Below, piece after piece: positions 47,775 through 59,449 of a stretch of DNA of 64,000 nt. The stretch is taken from NCBI GenBank assembly GCA_028023455.1, contig JAQFVV010012400.1, forward strand, positions 10,594,248 through 10,658,247, given 5' to 3'. Under the pieces are notes generated by a model. That model had not been told where the DNA came from and did not search any database. It was given only the letters and a program-made list of their open reading frames with translations. The first letter of the stretch is position 1. The number at the start of each line of letters is the position of its first letter. The position numbers and the translations under genes are program-made. Source of the stretch: Epiperipatus broadwayi (Eukaryota; Onychophora; Udeonychophora; Euonychophora; Peripatidae).

Positions 47775-48900
47775 ATCAACTCTTTATTTGGAATAATAGA
47801 AAATTAATCTACTAGGAGGACATTTGGATAGTAAAAATAGATAAAAGGATTTTATGGTCATTCCAAACATCACACTAACTAATAAATCTACTTTAAAATA
47901 TCTTCTGAATTTGAATTCAGTAATTTCATAATCTCAATGTATTATGGAATAATAGCATAATCTTATAAATATGGAAAATAATTTAATAGTGATCTTTGAT
48001 AAACAAGTAAAATTGACTAAAGTGATCTTAAATGATGAATGTACAATTATAATTCTTTACTCAACAAAATAATCTCTTTCTTAGGTGTAATTCTAATATT
48101 TTAGATATAATTTTAATAAAGTGACTCTTATGTCAAATTTTAATATCCATATACTCTTAATTCATCACATTTAAATTAATTAATTCATAATACTCTTATG
48201 ATTAATTAGATTTTTGATTAATGAATGGATGATGTGGGAAAATGACTATAAGAAGATTTAATGAACAAGAAACAATATTTATTTTACATAAAACAAATAA
48301 CAATTAATGACTGTATCACATCTTTCAATGTCAACAAAGCCAAAAACTTCTACAGTTATAACTTTCTGATTTTAATTATCAGAAAATTAAAGTTTACAAA
48401 GGTATTATGAAAAATAAAATTAATGAAGTGAATATAATATGGTTGATCAATAAAACATTCTATTAATTTGAATTTAAATAAGTTTTCACATTTATAACAT
48501 TCATACCATAATAGCATCCCTTATAAATATTTATTACAATTAAATATATAAGCTTACCTACCAATTCATTAATAAAATGAATGATAAAATATATATATAT
48601 ATATATTGTCTATTTTATGCTAAAATATAATTTAAAATTTTGAATTTTAATTATTTATCAAATTTACATGCTAAATGCTAGCAAAGCATGAATACAGAAC
48701 TTACACATCAACAACATAATTTACATTCAGATAGATTAAGCATGTGACAAGAGGTAAGGCTATCATTCCTCAATATCTGATGAAAAACCAATCACCAGAA
48801 TAAAGTCATGGTAAAATATTACACTTGGCTTTATAGTATATAGTATATACAGCACTTTAACAAGCTGGGTTAAGAAGCTGTTAATGGTAGGAAAACAATC
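47775..48900. other. AT-rich stretch without a recognised gene
   Basis: Nothing recognised. Confidence 0.5.
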
Positions 48901-48904
48901 AAAG

Positions 48905-49450
48905 TAAATTAATGTAGGCCAAGCACTTTCGAGGTTTTGTCCTTCATAATCATAGCCAAAACAGATTTTAAATCATTGTTGTGATATTGATAAATGGTAA
49001 TGTATATAAATTAACTTGTCCATTTTCTGGAGATAGTGAAACATGTCATATCTATTGATCGCATTGTTATTGTTGATGATAAAATACACTTCTTTTATCT
49101 TCATTTTGAAAACAATTTTATCTTCATTTTGCAATTGTTAGCCTCAGCACACACTATTTTGGGGTTGGATGGTTCAAATGTATGACCAGCCTGCTTCTCA
49201 TGTTCAAAAAAATTGAGTTGTCATCGTTGTTCTTTTTTGCTATTCTGTATGTATACATGTGCTGAGCAGCTCTATTATAGACAGTGGCCTAGGTCTCCAC
49301 ATAATATATGGCACTGCATCCAGCCTGAGGGCATGAAATGCTATATATAACTTGGGGGGTGAGACTATCATCAATAAACTAAACCTATATTTGGATAGCA
49401 AAGTAAGGGTTTGATAGCATGAATTCATAACTAAATGCACATACTCTTGA
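48905..49450 (-). pseudogene. Penelope-like element 3' end: GIY-YIG fragment
   Basis: Minus strand. About 49140-49440 encodes, across frame changes, YYVETKA (the YxGxT-type block), NRAAQH, then NSIFFEHEKQAGHTFEPSNP, close to the NNAENKSIFFEH fragments at 4.7-5.0 kb. Downstream (lower coordinates) lie the CTGGAAATG-like and GGCTATGATTATG blocks of the PLE end. It is a monomeric relative of the inverted PLE dimers. Confidence 0.6.
48917..48957 (-). ncRNA. PLE terminal hammerhead-like motif, variant core
   Basis: Minus strand: GGCT (48957-48954) pairs with GGCC (48920-48917) as stem I (last pair G-U). Then ATGATTATGA, stem II AGG/CCT around ACAAAA, GAAA, stem III AG/CT around TG, and T at the predicted cleavage position. 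Confidence 0.45.
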
Positions 49451-49454
49451 GGAC

Positions 49455-50275
49455 AATAAAGAAATGAACTAGGACTTAATCTCTAGTCATGAGATGAGAA
49501 TAATAAACCATCAGGGACAATACTAATAACTGAGTTTGCCTTAATAATGCATCATATGTTTAAAATATAATAAGAGTGATAAAATACACCTGAAGATATA
49601 AAAAAAATAGAGAGCTAAGCTACAATCTCCAAACTATACTGGCAAAATAAACATTCTATAAAAATAAGAGACTAATGTTACTATCTCTTAATCACATACA
49701 ATAACTAATAAATGTGTAAAAGTGATAAAAAATATTTAATGCTAATATAGCTTAATAAAATTAGGCAATAAAATAAGCAATAAGATAAACAATAAAAATA
49801 TACATCCACTTATATTTCACTCAGCATAATTATAGACCTTTCAAAATATCTAATTATCAAATGATATTCTGATAACTTTGACAAAACTGTTTATAAAATA
49901 GCATATAAAATTATAGCAAATAATATAAATATAAAATAATGACATTATATGCAAAGTCATAAACATAAATATTAAATCCCATTACCCTTAAAAATAAAAG
50001 CAAAACTAAAGTCTTTTTCTTATGTTTTCAATCATTAAACAGGATTATGTTTATCAAGCAAATAAATTTCTGTAGGCAGTGAAGGTATCCAGCATTCAAA
50101 GTATAACATAATTAAAATACAAAGAGCACTTCACAATTGTTCTTAAGTAAAATATTTAGAATTAATGATGCTAGCAAAATGTGTAGATATGGCTATTCAT
50201 TTTAGCAATATTTTATGGATTAAAAAATAAGAATATTTATTTCACATTTAAAAACAGATATTCAATACTTCATCT
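49455..50275. other. AT-rich stretch without a recognised gene
   Basis: Nothing recognised. Confidence 0.5.
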
Positions 50276-50292
50276 TTCAAAATGCTTCACTA

Positions 50293-50477
<185 letters not shown>

Positions 50478-50479
50478 CG

Positions 50480-51125
50480 AGCAGGCTTTCATAACTAACA
50501 CAGGAAATATTTACATAAACTTGATTTAAAATAATATTAATTTCAGGAATATTCATATTTCCATTTATAATATGTAAATAATTTGCTAAAAAATACTTCA
50601 AAACATGTATTACAAAGTTTTTAAATAATATTAGTCAATTGTTTTTCATTCACAGATCCAATATATATATATATATTTAGTCTCTGGGTGAAATAGACAC
50701 AATAAGTAAAATTCCTATTATGCTGCTACTAAACAATAAATAATGCTTTCTTGAAATAACAGCATAAATAAATGTACATCCATGTAATATCTTTTAATGA
50801 AATCAAATGTTTTTCTCAGTTGAAAGGAATAATTTTATATATGACTTCAAATAATACACTCATCTTAATAGGCAAGTCTTCATTATAAGGAGTTTAAAGT
50901 TCTTCACACAAAGTGAATTAATTTCAAATAACATTATTTTATATAAGATGAATATTCTTAAGAATAATATAATGAAGTTATTAAATAATTTTAAAAACAT
51001 TATTGCTGTGGAGAATTTAAATTATCTTATAGCAAACTTGAATATTAAATAGACCTTAAATTTAGTCTTAAAATCAGTAACAGTTTAAGCAATGATAACA
51101 ATGACTTTTAAAGCTCCTCAAATTG
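50480..51125. other. AT-rich stretch without a recognised gene
   Basis: Nothing recognised. Confidence 0.5.
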
Positions 51126-51127
51126 TC

Positions 51128-51212
51128 AAGATTTGGTGTTTGAGTGTTTAGCACAGCTGCCTTACAAGCAGTTGCCCCAGGGTTCACATCCTGGCTGAAG
51201 CTTTGACACATA
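51128..51212 (+). mobile_element. tRNA-derived SINE
   Basis: GTTTGAGTGTTTAGCACAGC (weak A-box), CTGCCTTACAAGCAG (anticodon-arm region), CAGGGTTCACATCCTG (B-box), tail GCTTTGACAC and an A/T run. Close to the 26.45 kb copy. Confidence 0.75.
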
Positions 51213-51289
51213 AAAAATTTTTGCAAAATTTAAATAGCATAAATTTTAGCAATAATCTTAGACTGCAATGTAAATTTCTTATACTTGCA

Positions 51290-52485
51290 ATTCTAATCTA
51301 AATGTTGTGCCTAGATAAACGAGCTTTTAGCCAAACATTACTTTTGAAAATAATAAAATTGTCATGTCGAGAATTGCATACTATCTGCCGATCATTACCA
51401 TTTCAAAAGCCTTTTCCAAAAAGATTAGCAGCTCATGCTCCAAATTTTTCTGGAAGAACAGCACCACATCAATTAGCATGTCCAAAATGCAAGTACATCG
51501 TATATTCAATGGGATGTCCTTACACTCCATTGATGCAATTATTTTTCAAAAATCTTTTACATTAATTATTAACCTGATGAAAAAACATGAATCAATAATT
51601 TTCAGTGAACCAATTCAACCTACAGACCATCATCTGCCTCCTAAAATGTGCTGGCTGGATCAACTGCTCTGGATGCTTAACCAGCATTTAACTGTAAATC
51701 AAAAATTACAAAAATCAAAAATTACCATCTGGGAGGCGTACAGTATAATTAATCTGAATTATCCCACAATTACTCCAAATCTTGGTTTCATCAACTACAA
51801 ATTAACAAAAAATTTTAAATTTCTCACTCTTGAACCTAAATACTTTAATCTCATTATTAAAATAAACTTAGAATGCATCCCCACAAATAAATTCCTTCAT
51901 TTCAAAAGATTTTACAATAAGATAGACCCTTTTTGTCACATATGTAAGAGGCAAGAAGAGTCATTCAACCATATAATTTACTCATGCCCTGAGCTCAGTA
52001 AAATTAATTTAGCCATATATCAAAACTTAAAGGTGGATTACTATAAAAAGAGAAGCCTTACAAACTAAACAGTTTCCTATTATTAGACTTTCCATCTTTA
52101 TTGTACATGCTATATGGTATGTTAGATGTAAGCTATTATTCACAGTGCCTGTCCCTGAACCAGTCAGTCTTTTCATGAACACTATTAGGAAAGTTAAAAA
52201 CAGAGACTTTATCATTGCATCAAAATTCATGTATAATGAAACATGGAAGTTAATTGATGTACCGGATCCACCGAATCAGTAGTAGCTAAGCAAAAGGCAG
52301 CATCAATCTGATGGGTGAATGGTAAAGCTACATCAGTTCACTTATTTATCAGAAGATAATCAATATACCAATGGTCACAGATTGTTGATGATGTGTAAAA
52401 TATAATTTTTTCTGTCTTTTATAATCATGTAAACATTATTTTTCATGATTAAAAGATTTTGAGATGAAAATTGTTTAAATAAAAT
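51290..52485 (+). pseudogene. YMDD-family LINE ORF2 C-terminus
   Basis: 5'-truncated copy retaining only the end of ORF2. 51364-52068 open: ISMSKMQVHRIFNGMSLHSI, IQPTDHHLPPKMCWLDQLLW, LTLEPKYFNLIIKINLECIP, then the intact finger CHICKRQEESFNHIIYSC. It follows the same order as 30842-31660 on the minus strand and is closest to it by eye. The sequence continues degenerate to about 52280 and the 3' end lies near 52485 after ATGATTAAAAGATTTTG. Confidence 0.82.
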
Positions 52486-52489
52486 TAAA

Positions 52490-53330
52490 CTTATTAAATT
52501 AAATAACTGCAACTTAAAAACATGAATGCACTAAGTAGAAATTCATTACATCTTTTTTGTTCATAAGTAATTTTATTCCCCAGTGATTTTCTTTCTAAGT
52601 GTATTTCCTCCCAAGTGTGTGTGCAGGTGTCAATATTTTCTATTTATACCCTAAGTCATGTGGTTACTTTATGATTTCTAATATTGACATTTTAATTTCC
52701 ACCCATTTTATTTTATTAGTTTCAATCTAATCCAATGTCTTACAAACTCTAAGGAGATATTTTAAAAATAATCTCATTATATATTCATTTTTTAAAAATC
52801 AATTAATTTACATCTAGACCGAAAAATTATTTATTATTTCCTGTTACAATTAATTATTTATAAAATCAAACATTATATTGAAATAAAATACCTTATAAAA
52901 TTAAAAATGATATTATTCTAAATAAAAACTTTATAATATTTATTTAACATATTCATTTTTAATTTAATTCAGTCCTCAGAACATTTTATATTGTATTTTA
53001 AAATAAATAAATAAGATAATTAAGAAACATTTTAAATAAGAAGTGTTAAAGAAATTAATTACTTTACATTCATTCATCCAAATAATCATTATTTTTAATT
53101 CCTAGTTTTAATATTACCAGCTTTATTATGACTTCTTTTAACTAATTAAATCTAAAATATTTGATTATAATATTTGATATTAAGATTAGATTAGTGGATT
53201 TAAATATTTAAATTGAATATTAACAAATCTAAATATAGGGTTTGAATTTGGTTTTTTAAGTTTAGTACTAATAATAACTCTTTCAAATAGATATAATAAA
53301 CACTCCCATACTTCCCCATTCTTTTTAAAT
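52490..53330. other. AT-rich stretch without a recognised gene
   Basis: Nothing recognised. Confidence 0.5.
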
Positions 53331-53334
53331 TCAC

Positions 53335-53450
53335 ATAAATAAAGATATAATAAAAGACAAATGACCCCCAAGATGCATTTCAAGCTGATCCAGCACTCAT
53401 CAGTTGGCCCAGTCACTATCTCTCATATATATCTCTATTATATGCAAAGT
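53335..53450 (-). mobile_element. H2 partial element
   Basis: Minus-strand H2 copy reduced to the hammerhead and its near flanks. No partner. Confidence 0.6.
53360..53417 (-). ncRNA. H2 hammerhead ribozyme motif, intact core, covarying stem I
   Basis: Minus strand: CTGATGA (53403-53397), GAAA (53381-53378). Stem II GTGCT/AGCTT around GGATC, with one U/U mismatch and a G-U closing pair. Stem III is ATG/CAT without a loop, or one A-U pair with a 4-nt loop. Cleavage base is C (53372). Lower stem I is CCAA (53407-53404) with TTGG (53371-53368). The upper stem pairs GTGAC with GTCAT, whereas sister copies pair TAATC with GATTA: four of five pairs differ in sequence and all still pair (one as G-U). 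Confidence 0.75.
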
Positions 53451-53728
53451 ATTTATCTAGAGTAAATTGTTACATTTTTGTTTACCACTGTCAAACTCCC
53501 TCCACTCACAGCTTTGAAGCCATCCATTTCAGATAAATCCACTGTTGATTATTACTAATCATTTTCAAAACTAGAGATTATCTCTAGCACAGATATAAAC
53601 TTTAAACCTCAGTTAAAGATTATTATATCTGATTTTTTTTTTATACTTTAATAGTTAATTTATTATTATTTTCAGCTGCATTAATTAATACTTTAACAAA
53701 TATTTAAAATTTAAGTACTGGAATATTA

Positions 53729-54040
53729 AAACAGGCAAAAACTCACTGTATGTATTGCCACACTGCAAACTAGAGTAATCAATGCCAGAAGGTTTATGCA
53801 TAAAATCCCCATCTAGTGCCTACTCATCCAATATCCCCAGACTAGTTTGTGACAAAGACCAAAAGCCAGAAATTAGTCTGGGGATATTGGATGAGTAGAC
53901 ACTAGATGGGGATTTTATGCACAAGCCTTCTGGCATCCATTGATTACTCTAGCTTGCAGTGTGGCAATATGTATAGTGAGTTTTTGCCTGTTTTAATAAC
54001 AGTTGTATGCAAGCATAGGAGGTGCTGATCATGTAATGTT
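53729..54040. mobile_element. Complete H1 element with 13-bp target-site duplication
   Basis: Palindrome 53729-53996 (AAACAGGCAAAAACTCAC ... GTGAGTTTTTGCCTGTTTT) plus unpaired tail 53997-54040 ending GATCATGTAATGTT. A perfect TACTGGAATATTA lies at 53716-53728 and again at 54041-54053, defining exact element ends. Length 312 bp. The centre has lost the 5' half of the hammerhead: GTGACAAAG stands in place of CTGACGAAG, while GCCAGAAATTAGTCTGGGG persists. Confidence 0.85.
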
Positions 54041-54059
54041 TACTGGAATATTATAGTTA

Positions 54060-55440
54060 TAAAAGATTACAAAAATATTTATATAATGACTTTTCAAATA
54101 CATAACCGCATTATTAGGCAACAACCAAATTTATCCATTATAAAATTAAATTACTGATTTTTTTTAGACATATTAGGCTAATATATGACTTGACATTCGG
54201 CTTCAAACCAAAGTTAAAGGTCAGTATATATAGAAAGAGAAAAAGAGTGTGTGAGAGAGAAAAGGAAAGTGAATATAAGCAAATATAAAAAGTATAAATT
54301 ATACATATATAAACCACACACACATATTTAATGAAAGTATTTCGTTGTTTGCAATGGGTATGCAAAACCATTTTCTAATGTTGCATAGTCTCTCTACGTT
54401 TGCAGCCAGATGCTGTAAATCATTTTACCAGGTACAACTTTCTCTTGTATTTGATTATCAAGCTAATGGATTTTGAGATTTAGATATTCACAGTAGATTT
54501 TATGCGTGACCTGGCTTGATTATTAAGTACAAGCAAAATTTTACTATGTCCACTTTCAGAATTATTCCCCGAAGATAATAGAATAAAAAAAAAAACTTGA
54601 TTAAGTCAGTGAGAGGGGACAGAATTTTTTAATAGTGTTTTTTAATCTTCCTTTATATATGGTATATATTTATTTTTTATTCTAAAAAGTAATATTGATT
54701 AAATTTGAAATTCTACTGTTAGTTGCTTATTGGAAAAAAGGGCATTAATTTCCATTCTGAAGTTATTAATGGCCCAGTCAGGGACACCCGACCTTGTTGA
54801 TATACATTGAACAGTGGGTACATTTATTTTTTATAATTACTAAAATTTAATCTATAATGGAGGTTTAAAATTGAAATTGCTTCCCATTTTGGTTTTGAAA
54901 AAAATATTCATCTTTATAAAGTTTTAGTAATATAAAATCAAAGCTTTTAGAGAAACACTTGTTTATGAATCATAGTTTCTTTCTTACCTTTACAATATGT
55001 TTTTTTTAATTCCATCAGAACCTTCCTAATTTTATATCCAGATTTTCAACTTTTCTGGTGACTCTGACATCATCTCTTTAAACATTATCCTTTTATGTAA
55101 AGATATTTTGTCAATTAATACATAATAAAACATATAACACACGGACACAAATTCTCTCATATATATATAAACGATAAAAAAGGTAAACCATTTTTTAAAT
55201 AGCCCATTGCAGGGCAAAAGACATTTTTCAACAGTCTCCTATAGGCAAACAGTAAGAATTAAATATTGTTTGTCAGGTTTGTCGCTTATTGGGATGCAAA
55301 AGTATGAATATTTTTTTCAATTTTTGCTTTATTTGATACATATAGCTAGACATCTATTTACTGATCAAAATCTAAAAACAGACACCTGAAAAAATACTTG
55401 TTTTACTTAATCTGGATTTATGTATTATTCAATTTTATTT
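54060..55440. other. AT-rich stretch without a recognised gene
   Basis: No motif recognised. A purine-rich (GA)-type run at 54232-54280. A segment near 55203 (CCATTGCAGGGCAAAAGAC) recalls LINE 3' tails but is too short to assign. Confidence 0.45.
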
Positions 55441-55536
55441 ACTAGCACAGAGATATGTGCACAGACTTTCATCTGACCCACCACTCTTCACTTTATCTTA
55501 TAACACTATAACACTTGAAAAAACACTTGTCAAAAA

Positions 55537-55598
55537 GATAATTACCAATATAAACTATTTCATGCAAAAACAGCAATCATCAGTTGGTCAAGATTATC
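55537..55598 (-). ncRNA. H2 hammerhead ribozyme motif, intact core
   Basis: Minus strand: CTGATGA (55583-55577), GAAA (55561-55558), stem III ATA/TAT around GTT, cleavage base A (55549). Lower stem I CCAA/TTGG; upper stem GATAAT with ATTATC. Stem II is reduced to TGC/GCA with a U/U closing position. Confidence 0.7.
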
Positions 55599-55683
55599 AT
55601 TTCTACACATATGTGCAATAAGTGCTCAGATATATATTAATATAGCCAATATCTGAGCACTTATTGCATATATGTGTAGAGGT

Positions 55684-55744
55684 GATAATCGGGACCAACT
55701 GATGATTGCTGGTTTAGTATGAAATTTGCATATTGGTGATTATT
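55684..55744 (+). ncRNA. H2 hammerhead ribozyme motif, intact core
   Basis: CTGATGA at 55699-55705, GAAA at 55721-55724. Stem II TTGCT (55706-55710) with AGTAT (55716-55720) around GGTTT, with a U/U closing mismatch and a G-U pair. Stem III AT/AT with loop TTGC, cleavage base A55732. Lower stem I CCAA (55695-55698) with TTGG (55733-55736). Upper stem I GATAATC (55684-55690) with GATTATT (55738-55744), fully paired. Confidence 0.72.
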
Positions 55745-56257
55745 TATTTTTTTGACATATATGTGTTCAAAGTGTATCAGTGTTAAAGGATAGAGTGGAG
55801 GGTGGTGGGTCAGGTGAAAGTCTGCACTCACATACCCTATATATTACATATATTGATATAGCTATATGATAAACCTGTATTTCAGTTATAATTAGCATAG
55901 AGATAATATGTAATTTAAACAAAAAGGATTTATATTCTAAGCACATGCATCGTAATGTTGTTATAATTGCTCAACAATGTCTTGCTGGGTACTGAAGTTA
56001 CTCTTAAACCAAAGCACAAGGTAGAGACTTTTGAAAAGATATGAGCAGCCATCTTATCTTTTGTATGTAAATTTAGTTATATAGGCCAATCTAAAGCATC
56101 TTAGTTTGAGAATGTGAAGATGTTTCTTAAAAAATTTTGCAAACATGGTACAAAAAATAAGACATTACAATGCATGTGCTTAGGATGTAAATCCCTCCCA
56201 TTTAAATTAGCTTGGATTTGTATCCCAGGTCATAAGAACACAAAGTTCTTAATGAAT

Positions 56258-56271
56258 ACTACTACTACTAT

Positions 56272-56307
<36 letters not shown>

Positions 56308-56480
56308 CAGTACTACTACAACAACTACTACTACAATACTACTACTAATATTACTACTACTACTACTACTATTTCTACTACTGCTGCTACTGCTATTTCT
56401 ACTGCTGCTGCTACTACTACTACAACTACTACTATTGCTACTAGTACTACTATTATTATTACTACTAATATTATTATTAT
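56258..56480. repeat. (ACT)n compound trinucleotide array
   Basis: ACT units with scattered ATT and GCT variants. The Thr- and Leu-rich frame across it (56114-56563) is an artefact. Confidence 0.95.
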
Positions 56481-56699
56481 TAATAATAGTAATAATAATT
56501 CAATTTAGTTTATTGTACAAGACTATAGCATTAAGCCAATTTCAGAATTGTACTAATAATTAATATGTAATAATATAAGCAAGCAAGTATATATATATAC
56601 AACTATTTGTAAAATTATTAATAAATTTTTAAAAAATCTAATACAAAAATATTATCATTACTAAAATCTTGGTTATAAATATTAGGCAAACTAAACAAA

Positions 56700-57600
56700 G
56701 AAGGTTTTTATGTGTTAAAGTAACTAATGTAAAACAGATTGGACATGTGTATTTTATAGAGACAATTATTAATAGTAATATCTGAGATTTTATTTGTTAA
56801 AATAATTTTATGAGTGACAGAATTATATAAGAATTTAATATCTCTGATCTTTTTTCTAACAGATTTATATATATGTTTTGCATATTTATTGTAGATGAAT
56901 TGAATTCTGATATTAGGTTCCAACAACAATAGATCTGTAATCCAAAATAGACAAAAACAAAGAAATAATTTATACTTTGTAAAGTTACTAACTTATCTAC
57001 CATGCTTTAAAATATGACCCATAATAGTAAAAGCTTTATTTACTATTATTTCAGTGAGATGGTGAAAAGACCCATAGCTAGCAAATCAAATGCTGAGGTC
57101 TTTATGGATGTCTATCAAATTTATTTAATGACAAGTTTTAAAATGCATATTTTCTTGAAAAGTTGAAAATTTTTTTCTTATTAACATCTTATTACTTTTA
57201 TATTTTTTCACAAAGTTGTTAAAATCTTTTTGTAAAGGATTGTGATCAAAGATTGAATGAATACTTCTAAAGATTTTACAAACATCTGCATAACACAAAA
57301 GGTGTAAAAATTTCAAATTTTCTCTCAAATCAGCTATGTAAATGTCAAATAATAATGGCGCTAAGTTACTACCTTTAGATACTTCTTGATTACAATAGTT
57401 TGAAATAGAAGAAATTTTATATAAGCCATTCTCTCACTAAAAAAAGTTTCAAATCATTTCATCAAATTTTGAGAGAAACTTAATTTGTACATTTTAAAAG
57501 TCAATATGTATGGTCCACTTTATCAAATTCTTTAAATATATCAAAATAAATATAATATCAACAATAAAAACAACAACAAAAACAATATTAGCCTACTGAA
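56700..57600 (-). pseudogene. Jockey-like LINE reverse transcriptase relic
   Basis: Minus strand. About 57490-57560 gives YFDIFKEFDKVDH (palm A). About 57340-57400 gives EVSKGSNLAPLLFDIYIADL, a decayed form of VPQGSxLGPLLFxxYINDL. 57125-57328 begins with that region and continues LLCYADVCKIF, in which YADD is now YADV, then LQKDFNNFV, the LQxDL block. 56708-57003 covers the C-terminal part (YFGLQIY then NMQNIYINLLEKRSEI) across frame changes. Missing its second catalytic Asp; dead. Confidence 0.75.
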
Positions 57601-57604
57601 GAAA

Positions 57605-58140
57605 AAAGCCATTTTAGCATTCCTGTATAAATAAATGTTAGAAAAAAAAGACAATTTTTTCCAGGTTACACAAATGGTACTGAAAATAGTTTATGGGTTT
57701 ATTTAATTTCTTGTTTTATTGTTTAATTAAAAATAACTAAATATTTATTTACATATCAGAAACTGAAGTATTACTTATGTTTGTTATGAGAAAAATATCT
57801 TTAAAAGAAGTCCTAAGGCTGCCTATAATCCAAAATAGCTTCCAAATTTTATCCAGATTTCAATTTGAGATTATGATCAATGCAGATAAATGTACTAGTA
57901 TCTACATACCAAAGTATATAAGTATAGATGACTAATTACTTTATAAAAAGCTAATTTATTTTACAAAATAGAACTTGATGTTTTTTAATAGATAGTTTAA
58001 ATGTGATGCCTAAATTTATATAATATAAGATTATAAAAATAAGTAGTCATCTATTCAGTGTTAACAAGTTTTTTACTTTTTTTCCTGTTTTTCTTTTTCT
58101 TTTATTGGTTGGTTGCTTATATGATAGAGTCGAAATAAAG
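57605..58140. other. AT-rich stretch without a recognised gene
   Basis: Nothing recognised. Confidence 0.5.
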
Positions 58141-58144
58141 AATA

Positions 58145-59443
58145 CACCTGGGTCTTGTTTTATGCGGATTTATTTAATGCGATTTTGAAGTTATGCAATT
58201 CATGTTTCTTCTTAATATCTTTGTATGCGATTTTCTTTTATGCGATAAAAATTATTCGATCAGAAGTGAGCTCCAATAATGCTCTATTACTTTAAATATT
58301 ATAAATTTCATGCACTCACATCATATTTAAAGTAATAGCACATTATCAGAGTTCAACTTCCATCTAATAATTTCAATATTTTCAGCGCTTTATAATAGTA
58401 CTGTAATAGATTTTATGCAATAAAGAAGTGCATAATTCACTTAAAATTAGCATTTCCCCATTTTAAATACACACATTAAATTTTACAAGACTATAATGTA
58501 AATCTGTTCAAACGTTATAGATAAAAAATACTATGTATGTAGTTGTTTTTGCATTTTAAATCACATTCTATTTTTGCTTTTTATAAAAAGAATATGTAAT
58601 CAATTAATCATTTAGTGTCCACAAGTTTATTTTTAAAAGGTGAATAACAGTGGTGGGCACAATTAAATTTGACAATTAAAATCTGATTTTTAATTGTAAT
58701 TAACAATTTTTTAATTACGTAACTTGATCTGAAATTAAGGTGTTGTGGAAGGATGAAATTTGATTTTTAAATGGAATTGAAAATTTAAAAATTAAAGACA
58801 AAAATAAGAATTTAATTTTTAATTGTTAGTTTTAATTAAATTTTGTCCAACAGTGGTGAGTCAGTGTCTTTTTATAATCATAAGTCTAAGTAAACTTTTA
58901 GTTTACTCTAACAGAGAGAGAAAAAACACCCAAGAAAATGAATTTCTTTGGAAACAAAAATTTCAATTTTAGATCGCTTGATGAAATGGGAAGGATCAAC
59001 AGTGATTGGAAAACGTTTTAGTTGTATTTCCTCTTGACTTCGTTTAAGGAGAAGTTACAGTACCTCACAACACATCACACGAATCTGATGTCTCAAATAG
59101 CAATAATGATTAAAATATCGTACATGCATGAAAAAAATGTAAATTACGCATAAAAATATATTGTTTTGAATAAAATTAAATACTGTAGTTAATAAAAGTA
59201 AAAAAAAGTTTGTCTTGTATCAATTTTTTTCAAAGTTGAAATTTTTTATTAGTCATATTTTATTTTATTTTTTTTATGCGAATTTTAAAGTAATTTTAAG
59301 TTGTTGCTTTGCTTTTATGCGATTTTTGGAAAATTACAGTATGTATCCCTATTTTTCAAGGTAAGTTAAATCCATTTTTGTGTGATTTCTTTTGTGCACA
59401 TTTTCTGAGGAACCTATCTATTGTATAAAATGAGACCCAGGTA
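58145..59443. mobile_element. DNA transposon-like element with ATGCGATTTT subterminal repeats
   Basis: Terminal inverted repeats of about 20 bp: CACCTGGGTCTTGTTTTAT at 58145, mirrored by ATAAAATGAGACCCAGGTA ending at 59443, with TA next to each end. Both subterminal zones hold repeats of TATGCGATTTT (58160, 58178, 58226, 58241; 59275, 59318). An internal hairpin lies at about 58271-58350 (CAATAATGCTCTATTACTTT with its mirror). Inner AT-rich part has no transposase that I recognise. Likely a non-autonomous Tc1/mariner-Tigger-type element by the TA target and repeat layout (inference). Confidence 0.55.
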
Positions 59444-59449
59444 TATAGC

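Larger units (their letters stand above)
55456..55892. mobile_element. H2 inverted dimer with two intact-core hammerheads
   Basis: Left copy minus (55456 to about 55640), right copy plus (about 55648-55892). The arms mirror each other over nearly 200 bp around ATATATTAATATA. The right end has an unpaired tail. TAGCACAGAGATA (55443-55455) and TAGCATAGAGATA (55893-55905) match at 12 of 13 and probably are the target-site duplication. Confidence 0.8.

Noticed and set aside
56114-56563. Frame rich in Thr then Leu
   Set aside because: Translation of an (ACT)n array plus flanks; frame changes mid-array.
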